From assembly GCA_045634325.1 (NCBI GenBank), contig JAZRAA010000034.1, forward strand, positions 62,001 to 126,000: 64,000 nt of DNA, in the 5' to 3' direction. Source of the stretch: URNF01 sp045634325 (GTDB taxonomy: Bacteria > Bacillota > Clostridia > Oscillospirales > Acutalibacteraceae). Of the stretch, positions 41,311 through 51,600 are shown in pieces (the stretch's first letter is position 1; each line of letters begins with the position of its first letter). The notes beneath the pieces were generated by a model. The model was not told where the DNA came from and searched no databases. It saw only the letters and a list, made by a program, of their open reading frames with translations. The position numbers and the translations under genes are program-made.

Positions 41311-43707
41311 TTACAGTTTCATGGGTTTTGTGTTCCAGATGCGCTCTGCATAATCGCGAATAGAGCGGTCGGAAGCAAAAATACCACTGCGAGCGGTGTT
41401 GAGTAACGCCATACGCGCCCATTTCTCTTTTTCGGCATACACCGAGGCAGACAACGCCTGCGCACGACAATAATCTTCAAAGTCCGCCAAGACCATATAC
41501 GGGTCTTTGCCGGTCAGAGAACCTGCGACCTCCGCATACTGCCTGCCACCAAATCCTTGATACATGAAATCAATTGCACGATGGATGGCGGGGTCTTGCA
41601 TATAGATTTGATGCGGATTATAGTTGGCTTTGCGTGCCTCTGCTTCGGGGGTGCGCATGCCAAACAGGAAAATATTTTCATCGCCGACAGCCTCGTGGAT
41701 TTCCACATTGGCGCCGTCCAGCGTGCCCAGCGTGACCGCACCGTTCATCATCAGTTTCATATTACCGGTACCCGAAGCCTCGGTGCCGGCAAGCGAAATC
41801 TGTTCACTGATGTCCGCAGCGGGCATCAGCAGTTCTGCCAAGGTAACACGATAGTCTTCCAAATACACCACTTTCAGTTTATCTCTCACAACAGGGTCAT
41901 TTTCGATCTCTTTCGAGAGTTGACAAATGAAGCGGATAATCTCTTTGGCGAGGTAATAGCCGGGTGCCGATTTCGCACCAAAGATATACGTGCGAGGCGT
42001 GAACGGCATATTGGGATTCTCTTTCAAGGTGAGATAGGTGTGCAAAATGTGCAGTGCGTTCAAGTGTTGACGTTTATACTCGTGCAAACGCTTAACCTGT
42101 ACATCAAACAACGAATCGGGGTCAACGGTGATGCCGTTATTTTCCTTGATATATTTTGCTAACCGCTCTTTGTTGTGCTTTTTAATAGCCATAAAGTCGG
42201 CAAGCGCTTTCTTATCATCGGCAAACGCTTCTAACTTTTGCAGTTCGGCAGCATCATACACAAAACCATTACCGATTTTGTCGGTGATATACGCAGTGAG
42301 TTCGGGGTTTGCCTGACACAACCAGCGGCGGTGTGCGATACCATTGGTGACGTTCTTGAACTTTTCAGGGGACACCGCAAAGGTTTCAGGGAACACCGTT
42401 TCCTTAACAATTTCACTGTGCAGTTTAGAAACGCCGTTGATCGAATGACACACGGCAACACACAGGTTTGCCATTTTCACCTGACCGTAGCTGATAATTG
42501 CCATGCGGCTAACCATATCGGCGTTGCCACCGGTTTTCTCCATCATTTTTGCGCTGTAACGGTCATTGATTTCACGAACAATTTGATAAATACGCGGCAA
42601 TCTGCTGCTGAACAAATCTTCCGGCCAACATTCAAGTGCTTCCGCCATAACCGTGTGATTGGTGTACGCAAAAGTCTTTTCGATGATGGCATAAGCGGCA
42701 TCCCAACTATATCCGCATTCATCCAACAAAATACGCATCAGCTCAGGGATAGCAAGGGTCGGATGGGTATCGTTAATATGAATAGCGGCCATTTCAGGCA
42801 GGTTATCCATCGTGCCATACTGTTCCAGATGACGACGCACAATGTCTTGAATGGATGCGGAAACAAGGAAATACTGCTGCGACAAACGCAACGACTTACC
42901 CTCGCGATGATTGTCTGCAGGGTACAGCACCTGCGTGATGACTTCCGCCATCGCCTTTTGCTCCATAGCGCGCATATACTCGCCTTGATTAAACAAAGAC
43001 ATGTCCATGCCGGGAGCGGTAGAACGCCACAAGCGCAAAGTGGAAATCGCCTTGCCGTCCTTGCCCGCAACCATCAAATCATACGGTTGTGCAATCACAA
43101 CGGTAGCATTGTCGTGTTCAATGTGGTGGAAGCCGTTGTCCCACCACTCGCGAATGTTGCCGTCAAAACGCACCTCTTTCGCAAGTTCAGGGCGCGGCAA
43201 CAACCAGCTTTCGCCGCCGGGCAACCAAAAATCAGGCATTTCGGTCTGCCAACCATCCACCAGTTTCTGACGGAAAATGCCATATTCGTATAAGAGGGAA
43301 TAGCCGATAGCGGGCATCGCATTGGTCGCAAGACCATCGAGGAAACACGCCGCCAAACGCCCCAAACCACCGTTACCCAAACCGGCATCCGGTTCCAATT
43401 CGAACAGAGCGTCCAGTTTCACACCGTATTCCCGCAAAACAGAAGCGGCATCATCGGTGAGATTAAGGTTATATAAAGTGTTTTTGAGAGAGCGGCCCAT
43501 CAAAAACTCCATGCACAGATAATACACCTGTTTTGCATCCTGTTTGTGTGCCTTGGAAATGTACCCCACGCGGCTCTCCCGCATGGTGTCCCGCAAAACC
43601 AAAACGAGCGCATTATAAAAATGCTCATTGGTGGCATTTTCGGGTTGTACCGAGAAATTGTGCAGCAATTTCGTCTGCAACGCTTCCCGCAATTCTTTTT
43701 TTGTCAT
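41311..43707 (-). CDS. glgP: Glycogen/starch/alpha-glucan phosphorylase
   Basis: GlgP releases glucose 1-phosphate from glycogen or maltodextrins. The 798-residue protein is full length for the family. Near the C-terminus EASGTGNMKLMMNGAVTLG holds the pyridoxal-phosphate lysine, followed by TLDGANVEI. The N-terminal part carries YYLCMEFLMGRSL and DAGLGNGGLGRLAACFLDG. The ribosome binding site is GGAGGGATTTTC. It is a single-gene unit with its own promoter. Its product would feed the phosphoglucomutase at 52-54 kb. Confidence 0.98.
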   Translation of the reverse strand: MTKKELREALQTKLLHNFSVQPENATNEHFYNALVLVLRDTMRESRVGYISKAHKQDAKQVYYLCMEFLMGRSLKNTLYNLNLTDDAASVLREYGVKLDALFELEPDAGLGNGGLGRLAACFLDGLATNAMPAIGYSLLYEYGIFRQKLVDGWQTEMPDFWLPGGESWLLPRPELAKEVRFDGNIREWWDNGFHHIEHDNATVVIAQPYDLMVAGKDGKAISTLRLWRSTAPGMDMSLFNQGEYMRAMEQKAMAEVITQVLYPADNHREGKSLRLSQQYFLVSASIQDIVRRHLEQYGTMDNLPEMAAIHINDTHPTLAIPELMRILLDECGYSWDAAYAIIEKTFAYTNHTVMAEALECWPEDLFSSRLPRIYQIVREINDRYSAKMMEKTGGNADMVSRMAIISYGQVKMANLCVAVCHSINGVSKLHSEIVKETVFPETFAVSPEKFKNVTNGIAHRRWLCQANPELTAYITDKIGNGFVYDAAELQKLEAFADDKKALADFMAIKKHNKERLAKYIKENNGITVDPDSLFDVQVKRLHEYKRQHLNALHILHTYLTLKENPNMPFTPRTYIFGAKSAPGYYLAKEIIRFICQLSKEIENDPVVRDKLKVVYLEDYRVTLAELLMPAADISEQISLAGTEASGTGNMKLMMNGAVTLGTLDGANVEIHEAVGDENIFLFGMRTPEAEARKANYNPHQIYMQDPAIHRAIDFMYQGFGGRQYAEVAGSLTGKDPYMVLADFEDYCRAQALSASVYAEKEKWARMALLNTARSGIFASDRSIRDYAERIWNTKPMKL

Positions 43708-43735
43708 GAAAATCCCTCCATTCAGGTTCTATTAC

Positions 43736-43764
43736 AGTATAGCCTATATCAGCACGCTTTGCAA
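43736..43764 (-). promoter_or_regulatory. Promoter of glgP
   Basis: On the minus strand TTGCAA, 17 bp, TATACT. The stretch 43765-43914 is AT-rich and shows nothing else that I can support. Confidence 0.75.
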
Positions 43765-43914
43765 CCTCTTTTTTTGGGCATATTCAACAATTTTTTGAAC
43801 AAAAAGTTGTTATTTTAGATTTTTATATACTTTTTGCACAAAAAATAACCGTATTCACGCCATGAACAAACCCAGAGAGAAAGCAACCGACGATACACCG
43901 CATCCAAAAAGGCA

Positions 43915-43943
43915 TTGACAATCCTTTTTTGAGCAGTTATAAT
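43915..43943 (+). promoter_or_regulatory. Promoter of tRNA-Ser
   Basis: TTGACA, 17 bp, TATAAT, a perfect consensus, ending 27 bases before the tRNA. Confidence 0.9.
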
Positions 43944-43970
43944 AAATGGCAGTTCGAATTTCTCTGATAT

Positions 43971-44058
43971 GGAGAGTTGTCCGAGTGGTCGAAGGTGCAG
44001 CACTCGAAATGCTGTGTGGGGAAACCCACCTAGGGTTCGAATCCCTAACTCTCCGCCA
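43971..44058 (+). tRNA. tRNA-Ser (anticodon CGA), CCA encoded
   Basis: An 88-base class II tRNA with acceptor GGAGAGT/ACTCTCC, anticodon loop CTCGAAA giving CGA for codon TCG, a long variable arm (TGGGGAAACCCA), T arm AGGGTTCGAATCCCT, discriminator G and an encoded CCA. Confidence 0.95.
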
Positions 44059-44099
44059 AAAGAACAAGGTACCCTTTTTGGGTGCCTTGTTCTTTTTTT
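44059..44099 (+). terminator. Terminator of tRNA-Ser
   Basis: AAAGAACAAGGTACCC/GGGTGCCTTGTTCTTT hairpin followed by a T run, directly after the tRNA. Confidence 0.88.
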
Positions 44100-44193
44100 G
44101 TGAGCAGTAGATATGATAACCCTCGCATTCCGTCAGGAATGCCGGGGTTTTGCGAGCAGAGACTTGGGCTTTGCTCACATTTAGCGCAAAACC
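44100..44193. other. Structured spacer between tRNA-Ser tail copies
   Basis: Inverted repeats GTGAGCA 44100-44106 with TGCTCAC 44172-44178 enclose a second stem, AACCC.CGCATTCC with GGAATGC.GGGGTT (about 44118-44149). TTTTGCG/CGCAAAA arms extend into the 3' side. No coding sequence is visible. Layout parallels the spacer behind tRNA-Arg. Confidence 0.55.
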
Positions 44194-44220
44194 GGGTTCA
44201 GAATCCCTAACTCTCCGCCA
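44194..44220 (+). repeat. Second copy of the tRNA-Ser 3' end incl. CCA
   Basis: GGGTTCAGAATCCCTAACTC and the following bases repeat the T arm and acceptor 3' strand of tRNA-Ser (44033-44058) with a single inserted base in the T loop. The final 20 bases including CCA are identical. The 5' part of the tRNA is missing. Confidence 0.85.
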
Positions 44221-44262
44221 AAATGAAAACAGCAGGCTGAAAGAGCCTGCTGTTTTTTGTTT
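44221..44262 (+). terminator. Terminator behind the tRNA-Ser 3'-end copy
   Basis: AACAGCAGGCT/AGCCTGCTGTT hairpin followed by a T run. It may also serve the convergent isomerase remnant. Confidence 0.82.
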
Positions 44263-44263
44263 T

Positions 44264-45110
44264 TTATTGCATGAATTTATCCATTTCCTTGGAAATTTTT
44301 TGCATGGATACATAAACATCTGCATCCATCGGCGCAACCTCAGCGGTAATCCAGTCATCATAACCGATTTCTTTGAGCGAAGCCATCAATTTTTTTAAAA
44401 TCAAGGTCGCCCTCGTTCAAATTCACAAAACCGCTCATATCGCCCACTTCAATTTTGAAGTCTTTGACGTGCACTTTTTTGATGCGATTGCCCAAAATCT
44501 TAACCCAATGGTCGGGATAACCGGCAAACAACACGTTGCCCGCATCAAAATACGAGCCGACATACGGACTATCGACTTTATCAATAAAATCGCGCATTTC
44601 CATCGGAGACAGCAAAAAGCGATTCCACACATTTTCCATGCCGATTGCAACCTTTTTGCTTTCTGCATACGGCGCCAGCTTTTTCATCGCCGCCAAAGCA
44701 CGTTCATATACCACATCATATTCCACGATATCAAAATTGGGGTCCCACGGACAATTAACGGCACCCGGAACCACCAAAACGGTATCGCAACCAAGATGCG
44801 CCGCAATATCAATTTCCTTTTTCACCAAACGCTCGGCATGTTCACGTACCTGCGCATCGTCGGAAGAATGGCAAACATCAAAAAACATGCCGCAAGCAAT
44901 GCTATACAGTTCTATGTTATACTTTTTCGCCAAATCCTTAATGACATCCAATTGTTCGGTGGTGATATCTTCGTTAATGCCCGAACTGCCAAGTGCCAAT
45001 TCAACACCGTCAAATCCCGCTTTGGAAGCTGCATCAAAGCACGTTTCGAGCGCGCAATCTCCGGGAAACACCCAAATACTCGTACCTTTTTTCGTTCTTA
45101 AGCCCTCCAT
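44264..45110 (-). pseudogene. Sugar phosphate isomerase/epimerase, frameshifted, start lost
   Basis: A TIM-barrel protein of the AP-endonuclease-2-like sugar isomerase family (about 280 residues when repaired). Family landmarks are GTSIWVFPGDCALETC at the N-terminus, the metal ligand Glu in IGMENVWNRF, Asp in SYFDAGN and His in VHVKDFK. A run of seven A (44390-44396) shifts the frame, giving a stop at about 44358. Deleting one A restores LMASLKEIGYDDWITAEV and a normal end at 44264; that segment holds the fourth metal ligand Glu. At the start a good GGAGGG site is followed seven bases later by ACG (45095-45093) where ATG would be expected. The nearest in-frame ATG (45110) overlaps that site. 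Two lesions suggest decay, though a sequencing or assembly error in the homopolymer, or slippage, could explain the second. Confidence 0.75.
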
Positions 45111-45149
45111 AATCCATTTTGATATACTATCCAATGGATATCTACTTAA

Positions 45150-45177
45150 ATTATACAACTTTTCACCGAGAATGCAA
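45150..45177 (-). promoter_or_regulatory. Promoter of the isomerase remnant
   Basis: On the minus strand TTGCAT, 16 bp, TATAAT. Confidence 0.6.
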
Positions 45178-45244
45178 TATTTCCCTTGCGAAAAAGCAAC
45201 TATTTTTTTCAACTTCTCAAACGTTTGGTGTGTCGCAAATCGCC

Positions 45245-45273
45245 TTGTCAAACGCCCGTGGATATGTTATACT
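45245..45273 (+). promoter_or_regulatory. Promoter of addBA
   Basis: TTGTCA, 17 bp, TATACT, about 45 bases before addB and divergent from the isomerase remnant. Confidence 0.75.
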
Positions 45274-45318
45274 TTCCATATACTGATTTTTGATGCTAAA
45301 TGAAAGGACGGATACGCT

Positions 45319-48300
45319 ATGCTACACTGTATTTTGGGCCGCAGCGGCAGTGGTAAAACCGCACATATTTTCCGCGCACTGCAACAAGCGGTGGAGGCAC
45401 AGCCATCCCGTCCGCTGATTTTGCTCGTGCCCGAGCAATTTTCATTCGAAAGCGAGCGCGCTTTGTTGCAACAATTAGGGGTTAGGCAAGCGGCAAAGGT
45501 GCAGGTGCTCAGTTTCACACGACTCGCCAACCGTGTTTTCAGAGAAACGGGTGGTATTGCCGTGCCCGTTATGGACGACGTCACCCGCGTGTTGATGATG
45601 AGTCGTGCTTTGGAGTTGCATCACTCCCCCGAAAACACGGATAGCGAAAAACCCCGTGCCTACGACACCGGCTATGTTTCCTCTCTGCTAGCACTGTGCG
45701 GCGAATGCAAACAATGTGCGGTCACTCCACGTTTGTTGCGTGCAACGGCAGAAAATATGCCCGCACAAACTCTCAAAACGAAGCTCACAGACCTCGCTTC
45801 TATCTTTGAGATATACGAAGGCCTTACCCAAAGCAGCGGCATTGACCCCGAAGACACGCTTCGTATTTTAGCGGACAAACTGCCGGACAGCCATCTGTTT
45901 GACGGCGCGCAAATTTTCGTGGACGGTTTCAAAGGTTTCACTGCGGTGGAACTGGATATTCTCGGCTTGCTGTTACAAAAAGCAGATATGTACGTTTCGC
46001 TTTGTACCGACCGTGTCGCACCCGACGGAGATACGGTGGATTGCGGGTTGTTTGCGCCTGTCAACCGCTCACTGCGACAACTGTATCAACTGGCAGAACA
46101 ACAAAACATTACCATAGAAAAACCCACTATGCTCACCGAAAATCACCGTGCGGCGCATCCCGCTCTGCGTGCTTTGGAGGCGGGCGCCTTTTCGCCGCGC
46201 GCCACCATATACGAACAACCGCAAGAAGCAGTGCGGGTGATGGCATGCGAGGATATACATACAGAATGTACAGCACTTTCCCGTGTCATACGACACGCCC
46301 TGCGTACACAGGAACTGCGTGCAGGTGATATTGCTGTTATTGTACGTAACCTGAGCGAATATACGGGAATTTTGGATACTGCTCTTGCACGTGCAGATAT
46401 TCCGTTTTATATGGATAGTGCGGCGGATATTTACACCATGCCGCTCGTGTCTTTGTGCACCCATGCGTTGCGAATCTGTGTCAGCGGATATCAAGCGGAT
46501 GCCGTTTTATCCTTGCTGAAAACCGATTTGATGCCGTTTGACACATTGGAAATTTCCACATTGGAAAACTATATCTTCACTTGGCGCATTGACGGCAAAC
46601 GTTTCGAAAAACCGTTCACCGCCAACCCCGCAGGATTAACCGAATGGCGCAAAGCAGATACCGCATTGTTGCGCGATTTAGAGGAGATGCGCCGCCGTAT
46701 TATAAAACCGCTTACCACTTTGAAAGCTGCGCTTGGTGATAAACCCGACGGCGCAACGTTTGCCGCCGCTATGTATGCGTTTCTCACCGACCCTGCGGTT
46801 GCCGCCGACAAGGGCGTGCGCCGTTTATACGAACAATTGGAACAGGCGGGCGAACCGCACCTTGCCACACAAACGGCGAAAGTATGGGATCTGGTGATGG
46901 ATATATTAGACCGCTTTGCCGTTGTCTTTAAGGATGACCGCCAAACCGACAAACAGTATGCGGAATTGTTCCACCGCGCCGCAGGACTTTGCCGTTTGCC
47001 GTCCATTCCGCAAGGGTTGGACGCAGTACAAGTAGGCAGTGCCGACCACGTGCGGTTACAATCTCCCAAAATGGTGTGCATCCTCGGCGCAAACGAGGGT
47101 GTGTTTCCCGCTTATCCTGCTGAGGGTAACCTTTTGTCCGACCATGAACGCAGCATGTTGGAGGAAAGCGGCTTGTTTTTGTCCGCCAACCGTCTGCAAA
47201 AAGCGGCACAAGAGCGTTTTTATGCCTACACCGCCCTCGCTGCACCTACCGATACACTGTATATTTCCTACACCCACACCCGTGGTGGTGCACCCGCCTA
47301 TCCGTCCGCACTGGTGCAGTCGGTGTGTAACGTTTTCCCGCAATTGAAAACCGAAACTTTTGCGCCGTATGACCAACACCAAATCGAATCTGCCGGCGAA
47401 GCGTTAGATGCGCTTGCGGCTGCCTATTCCTCTAAAAACACCGCCGACAACACCCTTTACGAAACCTTGCGGGAGTTGTCGGATACGGCGTTGCCGTTGC
47501 AAGTGATGGCGCGTGCCGCCGACCGACAGCCGCACCAGCTGAATACCGCATCGGCAAAACAGTTATTCGGTACCGATATGCAGCTATCCGCCAGTCAAGC
47601 GGATACATTCTATCGCTGTCATTTTCAATATTTCTGTCGCTATGGTCTGCGGTTGCAACCACGACGTATAGCCGATATAGATGCGTCCATTTTCGGCACA
47701 TTCTCACATTACATCATGGAAACGCTGTTGCCGGAATACGTTTCCGATACCGCACCCGCACCGCGAGATATTCCCGCTTTGCAAGCGCGTATCCACGAAG
47801 CGTTGTTTGCCTATGTAGAAAACGAAATGGGTGGTTTTGCGGATAAACCCGCACGTTTCCGCTATTTACTGTCTTTGGTGGAGCGCACCTGTTTTTCGCT
47901 TTTGTGGTTTGCCATCAACGAAATTGCACAAAGCCGCTTCAAACCCGCTGACTATGAACTGGTAGTGGGACAAGGCGGCATCCCCTCTCCCACCCTCCAA
48001 CACGCCGACGGCAGTATTTCCATTGTCGGTAAAATCGACCGCGTGGATATTTATCGCCGCGAGGATACCGTATTCGTGCGGGTGGTGGATTATAAAACCG
48101 GCTCAAAAGAATTCAAACTGCACGAACTGCCGTATGGCATCAATATGCAAATGTTGTTATATCTGTTTGCGGTGTGCGGCAACGGTCATGCGCATTTGGA
48201 TGCTAAAACCACCGCACCTGCGGGTATTTTGTATATGCCCGCCAAGGATATCACGCTCAAAAACACCCGTGCACCGTTAGACGAGAGTCGTTTGCAACTG

Positions 48301-48678
48301 ATGCGCATGAACGGTCTTTTGTTGCGAGATGCAGATGTGCTCACCGCAATGGAAGCGGACGGTGCGGGCGTGTTCATTCCCGCCACCGTAGAGGATAATC
48401 TAATCGGGAAAAACAGCGATGTTGTGTCACGGCGGGATTTTGAAAACATCCGCCGACTCACCGAAACATTATTGGTGAATATGGCGGAAAATTTGCTGGC
48501 GGGCGACGTCGCCGCCGTGCCTACGGGGGACGACCGCTTGCCGTGTGAATACTGTGATTTTAAAACGGTGTGCGGCAGAAAACAAAACGACCCCGCCCGC
48601 GTCATGGAAAAGAAAAAAGACGTGGACGTATTGGCACAAATCGAGCAACAAGGAGGGGGAAGCGATGGGGATGCGTAA
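45319..48678 (+). CDS. addB: ATP-dependent helicase/nuclease subunit AddB
   Basis: AddB with AddA forms the RecBCD-like complex that resects double-strand breaks for recombination. The 1119-residue protein begins with a helicase-like domain (Walker A LGRSGSGKT, about 7-14). Its C-terminal nuclease domain carries VGKIDRVDIY and VVDYKTGSKEF. An iron-sulfur cluster is indicated by a cysteine in FYRCHFQYF and the late pattern CEYCDFKTVC. The 3' end overlaps addA by 14 bases, so the two are translationally coupled. Confidence 0.97.
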   Translation: MLHCILGRSGSGKTAHIFRALQQAVEAQPSRPLILLVPEQFSFESERALLQQLGVRQAAKVQVLSFTRLANRVFRETGGIAVPVMDDVTRVLMMSRALELHHSPENTDSEKPRAYDTGYVSSLLALCGECKQCAVTPRLLRATAENMPAQTLKTKLTDLASIFEIYEGLTQSSGIDPEDTLRILADKLPDSHLFDGAQIFVDGFKGFTAVELDILGLLLQKADMYVSLCTDRVAPDGDTVDCGLFAPVNRSLRQLYQLAEQQNITIEKPTMLTENHRAAHPALRALEAGAFSPRATIYEQPQEAVRVMACEDIHTECTALSRVIRHALRTQELRAGDIAVIVRNLSEYTGILDTALARADIPFYMDSAADIYTMPLVSLCTHALRICVSGYQADAVLSLLKTDLMPFDTLEISTLENYIFTWRIDGKRFEKPFTANPAGLTEWRKADTALLRDLEEMRRRIIKPLTTLKAALGDKPDGATFAAAMYAFLTDPAVAADKGVRRLYEQLEQAGEPHLATQTAKVWDLVMDILDRFAVVFKDDRQTDKQYAELFHRAAGLCRLPSIPQGLDAVQVGSADHVRLQSPKMVCILGANEGVFPAYPAEGNLLSDHERSMLEESGLFLSANRLQKAAQERFYAYTALAAPTDTLYISYTHTRGGAPAYPSALVQSVCNVFPQLKTETFAPYDQHQIESAGEALDALAAAYSSKNTADNTLYETLRELSDTALPLQVMARAADRQPHQLNTASAKQLFGTDMQLSASQADTFYRCHFQYFCRYGLRLQPRRIADIDASIFGTFSHYIMETLLPEYVSDTAPAPRDIPALQARIHEALFAYVENEMGGFADKPARFRYLLSLVERTCFSLLWFAINEIAQSRFKPADYELVVGQGGIPSPTLQHADGSISIVGKIDRVDIYRREDTVFVRVVDYKTGSKEFKLHELPYGINMQMLLYLFAVCGNGHAHLDAKTTAPAGILYMPAKDITLKNTRAPLDESRLQLMRMNGLLLRDADVLTAMEADGAGVFIPATVEDNLIGKNSDVVSRRDFENIRRLTETLLVNMAENLLAGDVAAVPTGDDRLPCEYCDFKTVCGRKQNDPARVMEKKKDVDVLAQIEQQGGGSDGDA

Positions 48679-51600
48679 ATGGACGCCCGCGCAACAGCAT
48701 TGTATCGATGCGCGTGGCGGCGATCTGCTTATCTCCGCTGCCGCCGGTTCGGGTAAAACCTCCGTGTTGGTGGAAAGGGTGGTGCGTCGCATCACCGACC
48801 CTCACAATCCCGTAGACATTGACCGTCTTCTGATTGTGACCTTTACCAAGGCAGCGGCCGCCGAAATGAAACAACGCCTGTTCGCTCGTCTCAATGACTT
48901 TATCGCAAACGACCCGCATAACGTGCGTTTGCAACGCCAACAAATGTTGTTGCCTACCGCACCCATTTCCACTATCGACGGTTTTTGCACGGCGTTTTTG
49001 CGGGAACATTTTGATAAATGCGACCTGTCTCCCCGCTTTTCCATTGCGGAAGAAACGGTTGTGCGCACGCTGAAAAACGAGGCGTTGGAAGAAACACTGG
49101 AAATCTTTTACGCCGCAGGTGAAGACGGGTTTTTGCAACTGTGCGACCTACTCAACGGACGGCGAGACGACAGCGGTGTAAAACAAGCTGTTTTGCGCAC
49201 CTATGACTATATTTCTGCGCAAGCGTTCCCTTTACAGTGGCTGAAAAATGCTTGTGCGCTGCCCGACACACCCTTAGGAGAAACGGTGTGGGGTAAAGAA
49301 ATTCGCCGCTTCACAGCGGAGCTGCTGCAATTTTTGGGCGATATCTGCGCCAAAGCAGCAACACCGTTTGCCGTATGCGATAAAGCGGCGGTGTATTATG
49401 CACGCTTACAAGCAGATATACAACTGATTAAGCAAGCCGCTCTGTTCGTAGCGGATACACAAAACACATGGGACAGTTGCATCCGCACGCTCACAGCGGC
49501 AGTGCCCGACCGTCTGCCTGTCGCAAAAGGACTGGATGTAGAAAATGCCGCCGTGGTGAAAGATATCTGGACTTTGGTGCGCAAAAATATCCGTGAAAAG
49601 CTGTTGGAATTGTTTGGCGAAAGCGAAACGGGAGCGGTAGCCGCATTGCAGGAAACTGCTCCCAAACTGCAAGCATTGTGCGCGCTGGTGGAGTTGTTCA
49701 CCGAGCGATATACCGCAAAGAAAAAAGAAAAACAATTGCTGGATTTTGGCGATTTGGAACATTTAACACTGGAATTGCTGTGCGACCCCAACACCGGTGA
49801 GGCTACCCGGCTCGCCAAAGAAGCGGGCACACGATATACCGAAATTCTCGTAGACGAGTATCAAGATACCAATGCCGTACAAGACACCATTTTTCGTATG
49901 CTCAGTCATGCGGAAAACACCTGTTTTTACGTAGGCGACGTCAAACAGAGCATCTACGGTTTCCGACAGGCAATGCCGGAGATTTTTATGCAGAAAAAGG
50001 AAAGTTTTGCACCGTTTGACAGCAAAACCTATCCCGCCTATATCACGCTGGGTGACAATTTCCGTTCCCGCAAAGAAGTTACCGACACAGTGAATTTTGT
50101 GTTCCGTCAGTTGATGAGCAAATCGTTTTGCGGGTTGGAATACAAAGATGAAGCGTTACACCCCGCCAACACTGCCTATCCACCCGCACCGATGCAAACC
50201 GAAGCGTTACTGCTGGATACCCCTTATTCCGAAAAAGAATGCAGCAGTGATGTTTTGGAAGCACGCATCATTGCATCACGCATTTTTGCGCTGTTACAAG
50301 ACGGCACGGTGACCGAAAACGGTGTCACACGTCCCGTCAAACTGCGGGATATTTGTATTTTGTTGCGTTCACGCGGCACACATGCGCCCGCACTTGCCGC
50401 AGAATTGACACGTTTAGGGATTCCCTGCACTACCGACGGCGGCGTGCCGTTCTTTGAGGCAGCGGAAGTGCAAACCGCACTCGCAGTTTTACGAGCGGTG
50501 GACAATCCGTTGCGGGATATTCCGTTGGCGGCGGTACTGTTATCTCCGCTTGGCGGATTTTCCGCAAACGACCTGGCAGATATACGGCTTATCGGCAAAG
50601 AAAGTGCCAAACGCCCCTCGCTATACAGCGCACTGTTATGTACTGCGCAAAGCGAAGTCGCCTCCCCCGCTCTCAAACAGCAGGTGGCGGCATTCCTCGA
50701 ATGGTTACAGCATTTTCGACGTTTGGCAGTATCTCTCACCGCTGATAATTTGTTGCTTCGATTACTGGAAGACACCGGTATGCGACATCTTGCCGCCATG
50801 CAAGAAAACGGTGAAATGTGTACCGAAAACTTGCACATGCTATTCAGACTGGCACGTGATTTCGATCGTGGCAATTTCAGAGGATTAACTGCTTTTGTGC
50901 GATATGTTGACCGTTTGGAAGAGGAGAAAAAAGAGTTTACCACGTCACCGTTAGGTGCGGGCGGAAACGATGCCGTGTCCATTATGACCATGCACAGTTC
51001 CAAGGGGCTCGAATTCCCCATCGTGTTTTTGGCGCATCTGATGGGCAATTTCAACGAGGAAGACACCACCAAGCGTTTATTATTACACGGCGCAACGGGT
51101 GCCGCAGTCAGCGGATACGACCCCGACACCATGAGCACCTACCGCACCGTTTCACAAAACGGTGTCATCACCGCCATGCGCCGCACCGCAGCGGCAGAGG
51201 AACTGCGGTTGCTGTATGTCGCCATGACCCGTGCAAAAGAGAAGCTTATCACGGTTTTCGTAAAGAAAAATCTCACAAATCGTATTCGAAAACTGGCTTC
51301 TTTCCTGCCGTGTGATGAACAATTGAGTGCACCGCATCTACTATCACTGAACAGCTTGGGCGACTGGCTATTGTCGGCATTTTTACGGCATCCGGATGGA
51401 CGTACTCTGCGTAACATGACCACCGACCCTTATATCCCCACCTTATCGGAAGACAGCGCACTTATCTGTCGGGTATACACCCCCGACATGCTATCCGACA
51501 CCCCCAGGGGAACCGTGCAAGCCGACACGAAATACGTCGACCCGCAATCTGCGGCATCGCTCAAAGAGCGTTTGCGTTATCAATATCCGTATGCGGCACT

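Noticed and set aside
42238..43293. A 351-codon plus-strand frame over glgP
   Set aside because: Antisense shadow of a highly conserved phosphorylase gene.
43855..44361. A 168-codon minus-strand frame across tRNA-Ser, with RRVRDSNPR-like text
   Set aside because: It is the reverse translation of a tRNA T arm and acceptor; this kind of spurious protein is common in databases. The text appears twice only because the tRNA tail is duplicated.
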